Shown here piece by piece: positions 36,310 through 46,493 of a stretch of 64,000 nt of DNA. The position numbers and the translations under genes are program-made. How positions within the stretch are numbered: the stretch's first letter is position 1; each line of letters begins with the position of its first letter. This DNA is from Azonexus hydrophilus (GTDB lineage: Bacteria > Pseudomonadota > Gammaproteobacteria > Burkholderiales > Rhodocyclaceae): assembly GCF_001956855.1 (NCBI RefSeq), contig NZ_MTHD01000002.1, positions 62,001 to 126,000 of the forward strand. Reading direction: 5' to 3'. Under the pieces are notes generated by a model. That model searched no databases. It was not told where the DNA came from and worked only from the letters and a program-made list of their open reading frames with translations.

Positions 36310-37220
36310 TGAATACAGAACTTGACCCGCTGCTGCAGTGGCATCAGGATGAAAAAGCCTGGTGGAACATGTATGGCGACTACATGACTTACCAGTGGCA
36401 ACTTACTCCTTACTTGCATGATGTCATCAGAACTCCGCTCGAAAACGAGTATGTCGACTATCTGCTGAAGCCGGGCGGCCGTTTGCTTGATCTTGGTTGC
36501 GGGAGTGGCTGGTTGTCGTTTCATTTCGCTGAGCAGGGCATGTCAGTTCTGGGCATCGACGTAGCGAAAGAGCAAATCAATGCTGCCAACGAGTTGAAGC
36601 TGAGTCGAGGGGTGAAAAACGTCAGCTTCGAATGCGCAGATTTCATCGCCTGGGACAGCAGTCAATATGTCGGGGCTTTCGACAGTGTGTTCGTCAGTGC
36701 TTTCATGCATCACCTGCCGGAGGTCGAACTCGAGCAGACTGTTCAAAAAATTGCATCGGTCGTCAAACAGGGGGGGCGAGTGTTCCTGTATGAGCCGCTG
36801 ACTTCGGCAAGACCGAGGCGTCTGACAATCAAGTTGATTGACCGCGTGTCTTCGCTGGGGTTGTTGCTGCTGCTCGACAAATTTCCGAAGTGGCTGGGTT
36901 TGATCAGTGAAAGGCACACGGCCGAACTGGCGCGTGGCTACAAGATGACCAGTCCGCACGAGCGCCCGGTCGACGTGGCATTGCTCAGGAAATTCTGCGG
37001 GAACGAATTCGAAATATCCGAAATCAAGGGCTGGCATTTGCATAGCCTGGGGTTCTCGATGCAGGTGACAGCGCTCAGGGAGGGCGCTCGCAAATACTAT
37101 GAGCCGCTGGGGCGGTTCTGGTACGGGCTGGATCGACTGCTGTTCAGGCGTTTCGGATGGGAGTCCTTTTCCTTGCCAGGACGTTTCATCCTGTGCGGCG
37201 TGAAGCTGACCAAAAAATAG
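36309..37220 (+). CDS. Class I SAM-dependent methyltransferase
   Basis: A 303-residue methyltransferase: [12 protein letters not shown], then GIDVAKEQI, and SAFMHHLPE. The C-terminal half has two hydrophobic segments around residues 175-200 ([16 protein letters not shown]) that may bind a lipid-linked acceptor. ATG at 36309 overlaps the previous stop; a TTG just before it is less likely. Third methyltransferase of the island. Confidence 0.8.
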   Translation: MNTELDPLLQWHQDEKAWWNMYGDYMTYQWQLTPYLHDVIRTPLENEYVDYLLKPGGRLLDLGCGSGWLSFHFAEQGMSVLGIDVAKEQINAANELKLSRGVKNVSFECADFIAWDSSQYVGAFDSVFVSAFMHHLPEVELEQTVQKIASVVKQGGRVFLYEPLTSARPRRLTIKLIDRVSSLGLLLLLDKFPKWLGLISERHTAELARGYKMTSPHERPVDVALLRKFCGNEFEISEIKGWHLHSLGFSMQVTALREGARKYYEPLGRFWYGLDRLLFRRFGWESFSLPGRFILCGVKLTKK

Positions 37221-37231
37221 CAGGCGACAGT

Positions 37232-37828
37232 ATGCTGAACACGATAGCAGCGCGTCTTCGGAGAAGGGTCAAGCGTCTTCTCGGGGTGTCCATGCTGGAC
37301 CCGCGGGTTAGCGTTGGTCATGGAACTTATGGTGTCGGCGAGAAAACGGTGCTCCTCTTTCGCGACGACGACAGGGTACGGATTGGCAAGTACTGCAGCG
37401 TGGCCTACGGCGTCACGATTGTCTCCAGTGGGGAGCACAATTATGGTGGCGTTGCCAACTACCCATTCGCCGCTGTTCTGAATCAGGACATCGACAGGGA
37501 TACCTTTTCAAAGGGGCCGGTCCGGATAGGCAATGATGTCTGGATCGGGGCAAATGCGACAATCCTGTCTGGGGTTACCATCGGAGATGGTGCGGTGGTG
37601 GCGGCGGGCGCGGTAGTTACCGAATCCGTGCCGCCATATGCCATCGTCGGTGGCGTGCCGGCCCGTGTGATCAAATATCGGTTTGAAGCTGAGACTATCG
37701 AAAGCCTGTTGCGCGTCGCGTGGTGGGATTGGAGTCCACAGACCATCCGGGAGAACATGGAGTTGTTCTACCTGCCTGTGGATGCTTTTTTGAGCAAAGC
37801 AATTGAGATGAACAAGATCAATGACTAA
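37232..37828 (+). CDS. CatB-related O-acetyltransferase, second copy
   Basis: A 198-residue left-handed beta-helix acetyltransferase, a distant paralogue of the one at 35614. It has [13 protein letters not shown], a GEHNYGG loop with the probable catalytic His, [25 protein letters not shown] in repeats and [16 protein letters not shown]. The ATG at 37232 is chosen because the longer frame from 37157 runs inside the methyltransferase gene. It overlaps the next gene by 8 bases. Confidence 0.83.
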   Translation: MLNTIAARLRRRVKRLLGVSMLDPRVSVGHGTYGVGEKTVLLFRDDDRVRIGKYCSVAYGVTIVSSGEHNYGGVANYPFAAVLNQDIDRDTFSKGPVRIGNDVWIGANATILSGVTIGDGAVVAAGAVVTESVPPYAIVGGVPARVIKYRFEAETIESLLRVAWWDWSPQTIRENMELFYLPVDAFLSKAIEMNKIND

Positions 37829-38957
37829 GAAAATCTTGATTACTGGTGGTGCCGGTTTTATCGGTTCGAGTCTTGCGCTCGCATTGAGTGCCCGTGGCCA
37901 TGAGGTTACCGTTCTGGATAACCTGGCCCGGCAGATTCATGGTGATGATGCGGAGGCTTCGCCGTTGTTTGCCAGGATTCGCGGCAAGGTCGATTTTGTT
38001 CGCGGTGATGTCACCTCCCGGGAAGACCTTCTGAAAGTTTTGCCCGGTGTCGATACCGTGGTGCATCTGGCGGCGGAAACCGGGACCGGACAGTCGATGT
38101 ATGCGATCCAGCACTACGCCGAGGTCAATGTGGGTGGCACCGCCCTGTTGCTCGATTTGATCGCCAACGAACGTTTTCCGGTCAGTCGTCTGGTCGTGGC
38201 TTCATCACGGGCAGTTTATGGTGAGGGAAAATACCAGTGCGCCGTCCACGGCGTGCAGTATCCAGGTGCGCGTTCCGATGCGGCGATGGCCGGCCGGCAG
38301 TTCGAGCACACTTGCCCACTTTGCCAGCAGGTTCTGCAGGTGTTGCCGACTGATGAGTTGTCGGCGCTGCATCCATCTTCGGTTTATGGCGTCACCAAGC
38401 TGACCCAGGAGCAACTGGTGTTGTCGGTGGGCAAGGCGCTTGGCATTTCGGCACTGGCTTTTCGCTACCAGAATGTTTATGGGCCGGGGCAGTCGCTTTC
38501 GAATCCTTATACCGGCATTCTGTCCATTTTTTCGACCCGGATACGCCAGGGTAAGCCGGTCAATATTTTCGAGGACGGCAAGGAAAGCCGTGATTTTGTC
38601 TTTATTGATGATGTGGTCGAGGCAACGGTGCGTGGCATAGAGCATGAGGATCCGCTGGTTGAGGTGTTCAATGTCGGCTCCGGCGTTGCGACCGACGTCT
38701 TGAACGTTGCAACGACCCTGCGTCAGTATCTGGATGGTATTTCGGATATAGCCGTATCGGGGCAGTATCGGGCCGGGGATATCCGCCACAACGTGGCCGA
38801 TCTGGAGAAGGTTTCGCGATTGCTTGGTTTCAAGGCGCAAGTCTCGTTCGAGGAAGGATTGCGTCGTTTTGTCGATTGGGCTCGTAGCGAACGCATCGCC
38901 GATGATCGCTACGAAGAAAGCCTGGACGAATTGCGGGCAAAGGGCTTGTTCAAGTGA
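37821..38957 (+). CDS. NAD-dependent epimerase, dTDP-L-rhamnose 4-epimerase-like, with CxxC insert
   Basis: A 378-residue extended SDR with [34 protein letters not shown] and YGVTKLTQE. Between the catalytic Ser and Tyr lies an insert of about 40 residues carrying C and HTCPLCQQ, a likely zinc ribbon, as in WbiB-type dTDP-L-rhamnose 4-epimerases that make dTDP-6-deoxy-L-talose. This ties to the rmlBAC genes at the head of the cluster. Substrate remains inference. The stop overlaps the following glycosyltransferase start (TGATG). Confidence 0.78.
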   Translation: MTKKILITGGAGFIGSSLALALSARGHEVTVLDNLARQIHGDDAEASPLFARIRGKVDFVRGDVTSREDLLKVLPGVDTVVHLAAETGTGQSMYAIQHYAEVNVGGTALLLDLIANERFPVSRLVVASSRAVYGEGKYQCAVHGVQYPGARSDAAMAGRQFEHTCPLCQQVLQVLPTDELSALHPSSVYGVTKLTQEQLVLSVGKALGISALAFRYQNVYGPGQSLSNPYTGILSIFSTRIRQGKPVNIFEDGKESRDFVFIDDVVEATVRGIEHEDPLVEVFNVGSGVATDVLNVATTLRQYLDGISDIAVSGQYRAGDIRHNVADLEKVSRLLGFKAQVSFEEGLRRFVDWARSERIADDRYEESLDELRAKGLFK

Positions 38958-39955
38958 TGGTGCCCCAGCGTCAGGGGCTGGTCAGTCTGGTGGTTGCCAG
39001 CTACAACCATGCCGGTTTTCTTACTCGCCGGATGGATAGCCTTATCGGCCAGACCTATCCGGATGTCGATATTCTGGTCATCGACGATAAATCCCCCGAT
39101 CACAGCGTCGAGATACTGCGTCACTACGAGGCAAACCCCCGGATCCGACTGGTGCTACGCGATCAGAATGGTGGCTGGGTTACGGTCAGCAACCAGGGGG
39201 TCGATCTGTCGTCCGGAGAGTACGTGCTGTTCGCCAACTGCGATGACGATTGTGATCCCCGTATGGTCGAGCGCCTGGTAGATGCCCTGCAGCAGCATCC
39301 TTCCGCCGGTATTGCCTTTTGCCGCAGCCTGATGGTGGACGAGGATGATCAGGTGCTCGGAGATGACTTCACGATCCGCGAGGCGAGTTTCCGTAAGCGC
39401 TGTGCGCAGGACACGCTGCTGTCGGGCAGTGAGGCCAGTCGTTTTCTGCTGCATTCCTGCGTGATTCCAAATCTGAGCGCGGCGTTGTTCCGGCGCGAGT
39501 GTTTTGCCAAAGTCGGCAAACTGTCATCTGCTTACCGAGTTTGTTGCGATTGGGATCTGTTTTTCAGGGTTGCAGCTCAATACGATATCGCCTACGTGGC
39601 AGAGCCGTTGAACCGCTTCCGGCAGCATCGGAAAACGATCCGCAGCGTGACCAAGGACAAGGTAGTGTTTGAGGAGTATTTCCGTCTGTTGCTTGGTGAG
39701 ATCAAAAGGCTCAATCTGTCAGTTGTCGAACGCGCCAAGTTCAGAACGCATGTAATGTATTTGTGGACAGTGCATCTGTTTTCGCCATCTTTGAACGGTG
39801 TTTTCAACCTGCCGTATCATTTCGGCAGAATTTTCAGTCTGGATCCATTGGCCTTGCTGTTCTTTCTTCCTGCATGCATCGTGCGCGCCAGTGAACTGGC
39901 GGTGAAGGTGTTTCATAAACTGGGTTTCTCATCTAAAAAAAGAGTGTTGGGATGA
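38957..39955 (+). CDS. Glycosyltransferase family 2
   Basis: A 332-residue GT-A enzyme: [27 protein letters not shown] strand, and the metal motif NCDDDCD. The C-terminal 60 residues include a hydrophobic stretch ([12 protein letters not shown]) that may tether it to the membrane. It transfers one sugar of the repeat unit; donor unknown. ATG at 38957 is preferred to the GTG three bases earlier. Confidence 0.85.
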   Translation: MVPQRQGLVSLVVASYNHAGFLTRRMDSLIGQTYPDVDILVIDDKSPDHSVEILRHYEANPRIRLVLRDQNGGWVTVSNQGVDLSSGEYVLFANCDDDCDPRMVERLVDALQQHPSAGIAFCRSLMVDEDDQVLGDDFTIREASFRKRCAQDTLLSGSEASRFLLHSCVIPNLSAALFRRECFAKVGKLSSAYRVCCDWDLFFRVAAQYDIAYVAEPLNRFRQHRKTIRSVTKDKVVFEEYFRLLLGEIKRLNLSVVERAKFRTHVMYLWTVHLFSPSLNGVFNLPYHFGRIFSLDPLALLFFLPACIVRASELAVKVFHKLGFSSKKRVLG

Positions 39956-40887
39956 CAAAAAAAATACTGGTGACCGGTGGAGCCGGGTTTCTGGGATCGC
40001 ACCTGTGTGAACGTCTGCTTGCGGCCGGGAATGATGTCCTGTGTGTTGACAATTTCTTTACCGGCAGCAAAGACAACATCGCCCACCTGATCGGGAATCC
40101 TTATTTTGAACTGATACGGCATGACGTGACTTTTCCTCTTTATGTCGAGGTCGATCAGATCTATAACCTGGCTTGTCCCGCTTCGCCGATTCACTATCAG
40201 TTCGACCCGGTGCAAACGACCAAAACCAGTGTGCATGGTGCGATCAACATGCTTGGACTGGCAAAGCGAGTCAAGGCGCGGATTTTTCAGGCATCGACTA
40301 GCGAAGTTTATGGTGATCCTGAGATTCATCCCCAAGTGGAGGGCTATTGGGGGCGCGTGAATCCGATTGGTTTGCGTAGTTGCTATGATGAAGGCAAGCG
40401 ATGCGCGGAGACGTTGTTCTTTGATTACTGGCGGCAGCACCAGGTTGAAATCAAGGTGGCCCGTATCTTCAATACGTATGGGCCGCGGATGCATCCCAAT
40501 GATGGTCGGGTGGTGAGCAATTTCATCGTCCAGGCATTGCGGGGTGAGGACATCACAATCTATGGCAGTGGTCAGCAGACACGGAGCTTTTGCTATGTTG
40601 ATGATCTGGTCGAGGTGATAATCCGTTTCATGGACTCTCCTGCTGATTTAACCGGGCCCGTGAATATCGGGAATCCGGGAGAGTTCACCATGCTTGAATT
40701 AGCCGAAAAGGTGATAAGTCTCACTGGTTCCAGAAGCAAGCTGGTGTTCAAGCCTTTGCCGTCAGACGACCCGAAGCAACGACAGCCTGATATCAGTCTG
40801 GCGAAACAGGCGCTGGATTGGGAGCCCACGGTATCGCTCGAGGATGGCCTGAAGGAGACTATCGCGTATTTCAGCAAGCACATTTGA
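39952..40887 (+). CDS. uxs: UDP-glucuronate decarboxylase (UDP-xylose synthase)
   Basis: A 311-residue extended SDR. It shows [10 protein letters not shown], the highly typical [19 protein letters not shown], and a YDEGKRCAE active site, followed by [18 protein letters not shown]. These identify UXS, which oxidises and decarboxylates UDP-glucuronate to UDP-xylose. It implies xylose (or a xylose-derived sugar) in the glycan. The UDP-glucose dehydrogenase that supplies its substrate is not in this window. ATGA overlap with the preceding GT2. Confidence 0.93.
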   Translation: MTKKILVTGGAGFLGSHLCERLLAAGNDVLCVDNFFTGSKDNIAHLIGNPYFELIRHDVTFPLYVEVDQIYNLACPASPIHYQFDPVQTTKTSVHGAINMLGLAKRVKARIFQASTSEVYGDPEIHPQVEGYWGRVNPIGLRSCYDEGKRCAETLFFDYWRQHQVEIKVARIFNTYGPRMHPNDGRVVSNFIVQALRGEDITIYGSGQQTRSFCYVDDLVEVIIRFMDSPADLTGPVNIGNPGEFTMLELAEKVISLTGSRSKLVFKPLPSDDPKQRQPDISLAKQALDWEPTVSLEDGLKETIAYFSKHI

Positions 40888-40895
40888 AGTTGCCT

Positions 40896-41813
40896 ATGCC
40901 AAGAAATAAGCAACCCCGGGTGAGCGTCGTCATTCCAAACTACAATCGTGCAGGCGATCTTCAGCGGTGTCTGGATTCGTTGGTGGCCCAGACTTTCGAT
41001 GATTTCGAGGTTCTGGTTTGCGATGATGGATCTACGGACAACAGCGCAGAGGTGGCCGCAGATTTTGCGGACAGGCTTGATCTCAGGTTCGATACTGCGG
41101 AGAATTTCGGCGGGCCGGCGCGACCGAGAAATCGCGGGATTGCTCTTGCTAGGGCGCCATTCGTGGCATTTCTTGATTCGGATGACTGGTGGAAACCCGG
41201 AAAACTGGCTAATAGCGTTCCGGTTTTGGAGGCAGGTGCCGATGTGGTCTATCACGACCTGTACATCGTTCGCTCGCAGCATCAGCAAGAATTCAGCGCA
41301 CGGGTTGAATCCACCCCGCCCAGGGTGCCGATGTTCCAGTCGCTGCTGTGTACAGGTATTTCGATTCCGAATTCGAGCGCGGTGGTCAGGAAAAGTCTGC
41401 TTGAGCAGATCGGCGGGGTTTGCGAAGACAGGGAACTGATTTCGGTTGAAGATTACGATACGTGGCTTTGTCTGGCACGCTGTACTGAACGTTTTGTGCG
41501 CCTGGATGCATGTGATGGCTACTACTGGGTCGGCGGTGGCAACATATCTGCCGCGTCTCCCAGGCAGCAAACAAGAATCAAGGCGCTCTACGCGCGGCAT
41601 CTGGAAGCTTTGCCGGCCGATGTCAGGCAACGGGCGGAAGGCTTCCTGGCCTATCGGGTAGCTCGAATCGCGCAACAGCACGGGGATTTTGGCACTGCGC
41701 TCAGTTGTTTTCGGGACGCCTTGGCGCATCCTATAGAACCGGGGTATCGCCTAAAGGCGATCTATTTCGCTGCGCGGGCCCTCTGGTCCCGGATGAAAAC
41801 TCGATGCGCGTGA
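40896..41813 (+). CDS. Glycosyltransferase family 2
   Basis: A 305-residue GT-A enzyme starting at the ATG at 40896, 8 bases after uxs: RVSVVIPNYNRAGDL, VLVCDDGSTDNS, and the metal motif FLDSDDWW. A longer frame from 40818 lies inside uxs. It overlaps the next GT2 by 10 bases. Lies next to uxs, so a xylosyltransferase is one guess. Confidence 0.87.
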   Translation: MPRNKQPRVSVVIPNYNRAGDLQRCLDSLVAQTFDDFEVLVCDDGSTDNSAEVAADFADRLDLRFDTAENFGGPARPRNRGIALARAPFVAFLDSDDWWKPGKLANSVPVLEAGADVVYHDLYIVRSQHQQEFSARVESTPPRVPMFQSLLCTGISIPNSSAVVRKSLLEQIGGVCEDRELISVEDYDTWLCLARCTERFVRLDACDGYYWVGGGNISAASPRQQTRIKALYARHLEALPADVRQRAEGFLAYRVARIAQQHGDFGTALSCFRDALAHPIEPGYRLKAIYFAARALWSRMKTRCA

Positions 41814-42760
41814 GCGTTATCATTCCTTGTTTCAAGGATTCTGCAACGCTGGGCAGGGCACTGGATTCCGTGTTTGCCCAATCGCGTTCTGCAGACGAAG
41901 TCATCGTGGTCAACGATGCATCGCCGGAAACAAGAGAAATTGAGGCTGTCCTGGTTGCCTACCCGAGTGTGAAATATGTCGTAAATGCGGCGAATCTTGG
42001 GTTGGCTGCAACGAGGAATGCGGGTGTGCATGCAGCTTCGGGGGAGATCGTCTGCTTTCTCGATGCCGATGACGAATTGCATCCCCAGAAAATTGAGCTG
42101 CAGTTGTCGCTTTATCGCCCGGGGCGGGCTGTCAGCTGCAGCGTCGAGCGCATTGGCGACGAGCGAGGCATTGACCGCGTCGCGCCTTATGCCGGCGAGG
42201 TCAGGCACTCGGTACTCGCGGACTCGTCGGTACTGGTCCGCAGAAATACGCTGACGGGCGCCTCCTTGATGGTGTCCCGGGAGCTCTTCCTGTCGCTGGG
42301 AGGCTACGACGAAACCCTGCGCTCGTGTGAGGATTTCGATCTCTGGCTACGCCTTCTAGACGCGGGGGTGCCTGCATTCAACATTGATCTGCCCCTGTAT
42401 CTCTATAGGGTCAATGAAAACGGGCTGTCGAGGAATCTGCTGAATATTTCCTATTGGGAGCTGGAGGTCGTAAAGAAACATTACGCCCGGCACCGTCGTG
42501 CGGGGGAACAACCGTCAGGCGAGGCAAGCACGTTGGTAATATGGTTGTTCAAGCACTTCGTTCGCTATGAGCAGTGCCGGGACCCAAGATTGATCGAAGC
42601 AACACGCCGGAATCTCCAATTGCTGGGTGAATGGCCTTTGGCGAGAGTGCTCTTGCTTGTTGCCCAAAAAACCGGCTTGCCCCGGCTTGTCGGCTTTTTG
42701 TTGGCAAACAGGGGTTCCAGCGGACAAGTGCCCGGTACGTTCGCGAGAGAGCAGAAATGA
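41804..42760 (+). CDS. Glycosyltransferase family 2
   Basis: A 318-residue GT-A enzyme: RVSVIIPCFKDSATL, VIVVNDASPETR and the metal motif FLDADDE. CEDFDLWLRL is the usual acceptor-site aspartate segment. The start at 41804 lies in the last codons of the previous gene, so translation is coupled. Donor and acceptor unknown. Confidence 0.87.
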   Translation: MRVSVIIPCFKDSATLGRALDSVFAQSRSADEVIVVNDASPETREIEAVLVAYPSVKYVVNAANLGLAATRNAGVHAASGEIVCFLDADDELHPQKIELQLSLYRPGRAVSCSVERIGDERGIDRVAPYAGEVRHSVLADSSVLVRRNTLTGASLMVSRELFLSLGGYDETLRSCEDFDLWLRLLDAGVPAFNIDLPLYLYRVNENGLSRNLLNISYWELEVVKKHYARHRRAGEQPSGEASTLVIWLFKHFVRYEQCRDPRLIEATRRNLQLLGEWPLARVLLLVAQKTGLPRLVGFLLANRGSSGQVPGTFAREQK

Positions 42761-43920
42761 TGAAAGGCTCGACGGGCAATATGTTCAATGATCGAATCTG
42801 CTTCGTTGTTTCCAGTCCGATGACTGCACGGGCATTCCTGACTGGGCATCTGCTTGCCTTGAGTCGCCGGTATGCCGTTGATCTGGTCTGCCATGCCGAC
42901 GGCGGCGCGGCGCTAGATAGCCTGGCTGGCAAGGTAGCGGTTATTCCGGTGGCAATCGAGCGCAAGGTGTCGCCGCTTGCAGACTTGGTGGCGCTGTTGA
43001 GGCTATACCGTCACTTTTGCACCAGTCGCTACGGGGCGATTTGTTCCGTCACGCCCAAGGCCGGCCTGCTTTCCCTGCTGGCGGCATTCTTCAGCAGGAC
43101 ACCGGTCAGGATCCACATCTTTACCGGCCAGGTCTGGGTCACCCGAAGCGGTGTGAAGCGCTGGTTGCTCAAGATGATCGATAAGCTGATGGCTTGGCTG
43201 GCTACCGATTTGCTGACCGACAGCCCGTCGCAACGTGAATTTCTTATTGCCGAAGGCGTGGTTCGTCCGGAGAAGATACAGGTACTGGCGGGAGGCTCGA
43301 TCTGTGGCGTCGATGTTGAACGCTTCCAGGCTCGTCCCGGAATGCGAGACAGTCTCAGGCAGGAACTTGGTATTCCCGAAGATGCAGTGGTGGTGCTCTT
43401 CCTGGGCAGGATGAACCGTGACAAAGGCGTATTGGATTTGGCGCGGGCCTACGCCGATCTGGCGGTCAAAAATCAGGGTCTTTGGTTGCTGGCGGTTGGG
43501 CCTGACGAGGAAAACATCCAGGCAGATGTCGCAGCGATCTGTGCTGATGTGAGTTCGCGGACAAGGCTGCTTGGCTTTACCGATCAGCCTGAGCGTTTCA
43601 TGGTGGCCGCCGATATTTTTGCCCTGCCGAGTTATCGGGAAGGTTTTGGCTCATCGGTAATTGAGGCGGCTGCATGTGGTGTGCCGAGCGTATGTTCGAG
43701 AATCTACGGCTTGACCGACGCTGTGGTCGACGGGGTGACCGGGGTCTTGCACACTCCTGCGGATGTGACGGATATCAAAATCAGGCTGGAACAACTGCTT
43801 GATCCTGCGCTGAGGGAACGACTTGGAGAGGCTGCGCGCAATCGTGCGGTCAATGAATTCAGCCAGCAACGTCTGACCGATGGGATGCTGTCCTTCATCG
43901 AATCCTGCCTTGTCCGATAG
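42757..43920 (+). CDS. Glycosyltransferase family 4
   Basis: A 387-residue GT-B enzyme. The N-terminal acceptor domain has the PKAGLLSLLAAFF helix seen in PglA/WcaL-type enzymes, and the C-terminal domain has LFLGRMNRDKGV and the EGFGSSVIE motif that binds the nucleotide sugar. The ATGATG at 42757/42760 overlaps the previous stop. Being just upstream of the PglC homologue, it is the natural candidate to add the second sugar to undecaprenyl-PP-bacillosamine, as PglA does. Confidence 0.87.
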   Translation: MMKGSTGNMFNDRICFVVSSPMTARAFLTGHLLALSRRYAVDLVCHADGGAALDSLAGKVAVIPVAIERKVSPLADLVALLRLYRHFCTSRYGAICSVTPKAGLLSLLAAFFSRTPVRIHIFTGQVWVTRSGVKRWLLKMIDKLMAWLATDLLTDSPSQREFLIAEGVVRPEKIQVLAGGSICGVDVERFQARPGMRDSLRQELGIPEDAVVVLFLGRMNRDKGVLDLARAYADLAVKNQGLWLLAVGPDEENIQADVAAICADVSSRTRLLGFTDQPERFMVAADIFALPSYREGFGSSVIEAAACGVPSVCSRIYGLTDAVVDGVTGVLHTPADVTDIKIRLEQLLDPALRERLGEAARNRAVNEFSQQRLTDGMLSFIESCLVR

Positions 43921-44018
43921 AAATCTCAAGCTAGGCGTTTGAACGGGATGTGGCTCATGACGAAATCATTGGTATTGCAATTTCGGCGCAGACGGAGCGG
44001 TTCTGGAAATTATCAGGA

Positions 44019-44618
44019 ATGACTAAAAGGTTGATTGATATCACGGTGGCAGCAGTCTCGCTGCTGCTGCTCGGGCCTCTACTTTTTGTACTTGCCCTGG
44101 CAGTGGCTGGTGCCTTGGGCAGACCTGTATTTTTCGTGCAAGTCCGGCCTGGCTTGCATGGTGTTCCGTTCCGAATGTTCAAGTTCCGCACCATGCTCGA
44201 TGCCTATGACGATGATGGGCGCCCGCTGGAAGATGCACAGCGCATGACACGATTTGGCCGCTTTCTCCGGGCGACGAGCCTCGATGAATTGCCGGAGTTG
44301 TGGAATGTTCTGGTGGGCGACATGAGTCTGGTCGGGCCGAGGCCTCTGTTGATGGAATACCTCCCGCTGTATTCTCCCGAGCAGCGGCGTCGGCATGATG
44401 TTCGGCCGGGGATAACAGGCTGGGCTCAGATAAACGGTCGCAACACGCTCGACTGGGATGAGCGTTTCCGACTTGATGTTTGGTATGTGGATCATCAGTC
44501 GTTTTGGCTGGACCTCAGGATACTTCTCCTGACTGTCCGCAAGGTACTGGCCAGGGAAGGAATCAATGAGGCAGGAAAGGCAACGATGAGCAAGTTTACC
44601 GGGAGCCAGGGGTCATGA
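44019..44618 (+). CDS. pglC: Initiating phosphoglycosyl transferase, PglC-like
   Basis: A 199-residue monotopic phosphoglycosyl transferase with one N-terminal reentrant hydrophobic helix (residues about 8-30). It has KFRTM, the catalytic Asp-Glu dyad in [16 protein letters not shown] and [12 protein letters not shown]. It moves phospho-bacillosamine from UDP-diNAcBac to undecaprenyl phosphate, starting glycan assembly. The ATG at 44019 gives the usual PglC length; a GTG at 43950 would add 23 residues. Neighbouring PglD, PglE and PglF homologues support the donor. Confidence 0.88.
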   Translation: MTKRLIDITVAAVSLLLLGPLLFVLALAVAGALGRPVFFVQVRPGLHGVPFRMFKFRTMLDAYDDDGRPLEDAQRMTRFGRFLRATSLDELPELWNVLVGDMSLVGPRPLLMEYLPLYSPEQRRRHDVRPGITGWAQINGRNTLDWDERFRLDVWYVDHQSFWLDLRILLLTVRKVLAREGINEAGKATMSKFTGSQGS

Positions 44619-45268
44619 AGGATGGATTGTATGGGGTCATCGGAGCCGGAGGCTGCGGCCGCGGCGTTCTGCCGCTGGCTCGTCAGCAATTGCTCGCCGA
44701 TGGGATAGGTGTGGAGCAACTGGTATTTGTCGACGATGCACTGGCCGGCAAAATCATCAACGGTCACCGCGTTGTCAGCCACGCACAGTTCATTGCAGAG
44801 CCCGCCGGCAGCCGTCATGCCGTTATCGCAGTGGCAAATGGCAAGGTACGGGAACGTATCGCCTTGCATTGCCAGCAGGATGGCATCCTACCCTGGACCA
44901 TATCAGCCGGGAACGTGACGATAATGGATGATGTTTCCATCGGGGAGGGGGCGATCCTGAGTCCTTTCGTTACATTGACTTCGAACATCATCATCGGTCG
45001 GCATTTTCACGCCAACCTGTATAGCTACGTCGAGCACGACTGCGTGATCGGCGATTTCGTAACCTTCGCTCCTGGCGTCAAATGCAACGGGAACATCCAT
45101 ATAGGTGACCATGCCTATGTTGGTTCCGGTGCCATCATCCGTCAGGGCAAGCCTGGGCAGCCATTGCTTATTGGCGCCGGGGCGGTTGTCGGTATGGGGG
45201 CTGTGGTGACACGGGACGTACCAAACGGTGTGACTGTTGTCGGTAATCCGGCCCGCCCGCTTGCTTGA
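44615..45268 (+). CDS. pglD: Sugar N-acetyltransferase, PglD/NeuD family
   Basis: A 217-residue protein with an N-terminal nucleotide-sugar-binding Rossmann-like part (YGVIGAGGCGRGVLPL) and a C-terminal left-handed beta-helix. The catalytic base is expected to be the His of YSYVEHDCVIGDF. PglD acetylates UDP-4-amino-sugar to UDP-diNAc-bacillosamine. No other acetyltransferase of this type is in the cluster, so it might also serve the missing LegH step. ATGA overlap with pglC. Confidence 0.87.
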   Translation: MKDGLYGVIGAGGCGRGVLPLARQQLLADGIGVEQLVFVDDALAGKIINGHRVVSHAQFIAEPAGSRHAVIAVANGKVRERIALHCQQDGILPWTISAGNVTIMDDVSIGEGAILSPFVTLTSNIIIGRHFHANLYSYVEHDCVIGDFVTFAPGVKCNGNIHIGDHAYVGSGAIIRQGKPGQPLLIGAGAVVGMGAVVTRDVPNGVTVVGNPARPLA

Positions 45269-45281
45269 GGATATTGATGAA

Positions 45282-46457
45282 ATGCTGAATACACCTTTTT
45301 CCCCGTGGCCATCTTTTTCAGAAGAAGAGGCTGATGCTGTCCGTTCCGTTCTCCTGTCCAACCGGGTGAACTACTGGACTGGCGATCACTGTCGCCGTTT
45401 TGAGACTGAGTTTGCTGATTGGTGCGGGTGCGCTCATGCGGTGGCTGTGGCCAACGGCACGGTAGCTCTGGAGTTGGCGCTACGCGCCCTAGGTATTGGT
45501 TCCGGCGATGAGGTCATCGTGACGCCCAGAACCTTCATTGCGTCAGCGTCGTGTATTGTCAGTCTTGGGGCGAAGCCGGTATTTGCTGATGTTGACAAGG
45601 ATTCCCAGAATATAACTGCGCAAACAATCGAGGCGGTGCTGACTCCACGAACCAAAGCGGTGATCTGTGTCCATCTGGCTGGTTGGCCGTGTGATATGGA
45701 CCCAATCATGGCACTGGCTGACCGGCGCGGCCTGAAAGTGATCGAGGATTGCGCTCAGGCGCACGGGGCACGCTATAAAGGCCGGCCCGTTGGTAGCATC
45801 GGCCATGTGGGGGCTTGGTCTTTCTGTCAGGACAAGATCATGACCACTGGTGGTGAGGGGGGGATGGTAACGACTCAGGACGAAGCGCTCTGGCGGACGA
45901 TGTGGTCTTACAAGGACCATGGAAAATCGTATCAAGCGGTTTACGAGCGGGAGCACCCGGCGGGCTTTCGCTGGTTGCACGAAGGCTTTGGATCGAACTG
46001 GCGAATGATCGAAATGCAGGCGGTAATCGGCCGTATCCAGTTGCAGCGGATGTCGGAGTGGAGCCGTAAGCGCACTGACAATTGCCAGCAGATATGGGCT
46101 TGTGCACGTGAGCTCCCTGGGTTGCGGGTGCCGGAGTTGCCCGGTGATATCCTGCACGCAGCATACAAATGCTATGTCTTTGTTGAACCAGTGCGCCTGA
46201 AGGCTGGCTGGACGCGGCGACGTATTCTGGATGCGCTGAATGAGGTTGGCATTCCTTGTAATCAGGGAAGCTGTTCAGAGATATATCTGGAAAAAGCTTT
46301 TGACAACACCGGCTGGAGGCCAGAGGCGCCGTTGCCTGTGGCTCATGAGTTAGGAGAAACCTCTATGATGTTCATGGTTCATCCTTCGCTGACTCAGATG
46401 GAAATCAATGAGACATGTGTCGCGTTACGTCGGGTAATGAACGAGGCGTGTCAATGA
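45282..46457 (+). CDS. pglE: UDP-4-amino-sugar aminotransferase, PglE-like (DegT family)
   Basis: A 391-residue PLP aminotransferase: NGTVALELALRALGIG, VIEDCAQAHGA, and the PLP lysine in WSFCQDKIMTTGEGG. Family members aminate UDP-4-keto-6-deoxy-GlcNAc at C4. GAGGA lies ten bases upstream of the chosen ATG; the longer TTG-initiated frame from 45237 runs inside pglD. Set between PglD and PglF homologues. Confidence 0.88.
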   Translation: MLNTPFSPWPSFSEEEADAVRSVLLSNRVNYWTGDHCRRFETEFADWCGCAHAVAVANGTVALELALRALGIGSGDEVIVTPRTFIASASCIVSLGAKPVFADVDKDSQNITAQTIEAVLTPRTKAVICVHLAGWPCDMDPIMALADRRGLKVIEDCAQAHGARYKGRPVGSIGHVGAWSFCQDKIMTTGGEGGMVTTQDEALWRTMWSYKDHGKSYQAVYEREHPAGFRWLHEGFGSNWRMIEMQAVIGRIQLQRMSEWSRKRTDNCQQIWACARELPGLRVPELPGDILHAAYKCYVFVEPVRLKAGWTRRRILDALNEVGIPCNQGSCSEIYLEKAFDNTGWRPEAPLPVAHELGETSMMFMVHPSLTQMEINETCVALRRVMNEACQ

Positions 46458-46493
46458 GGCGCTATTGCGCAATCGGAAAACAGGTTTCGGTGG

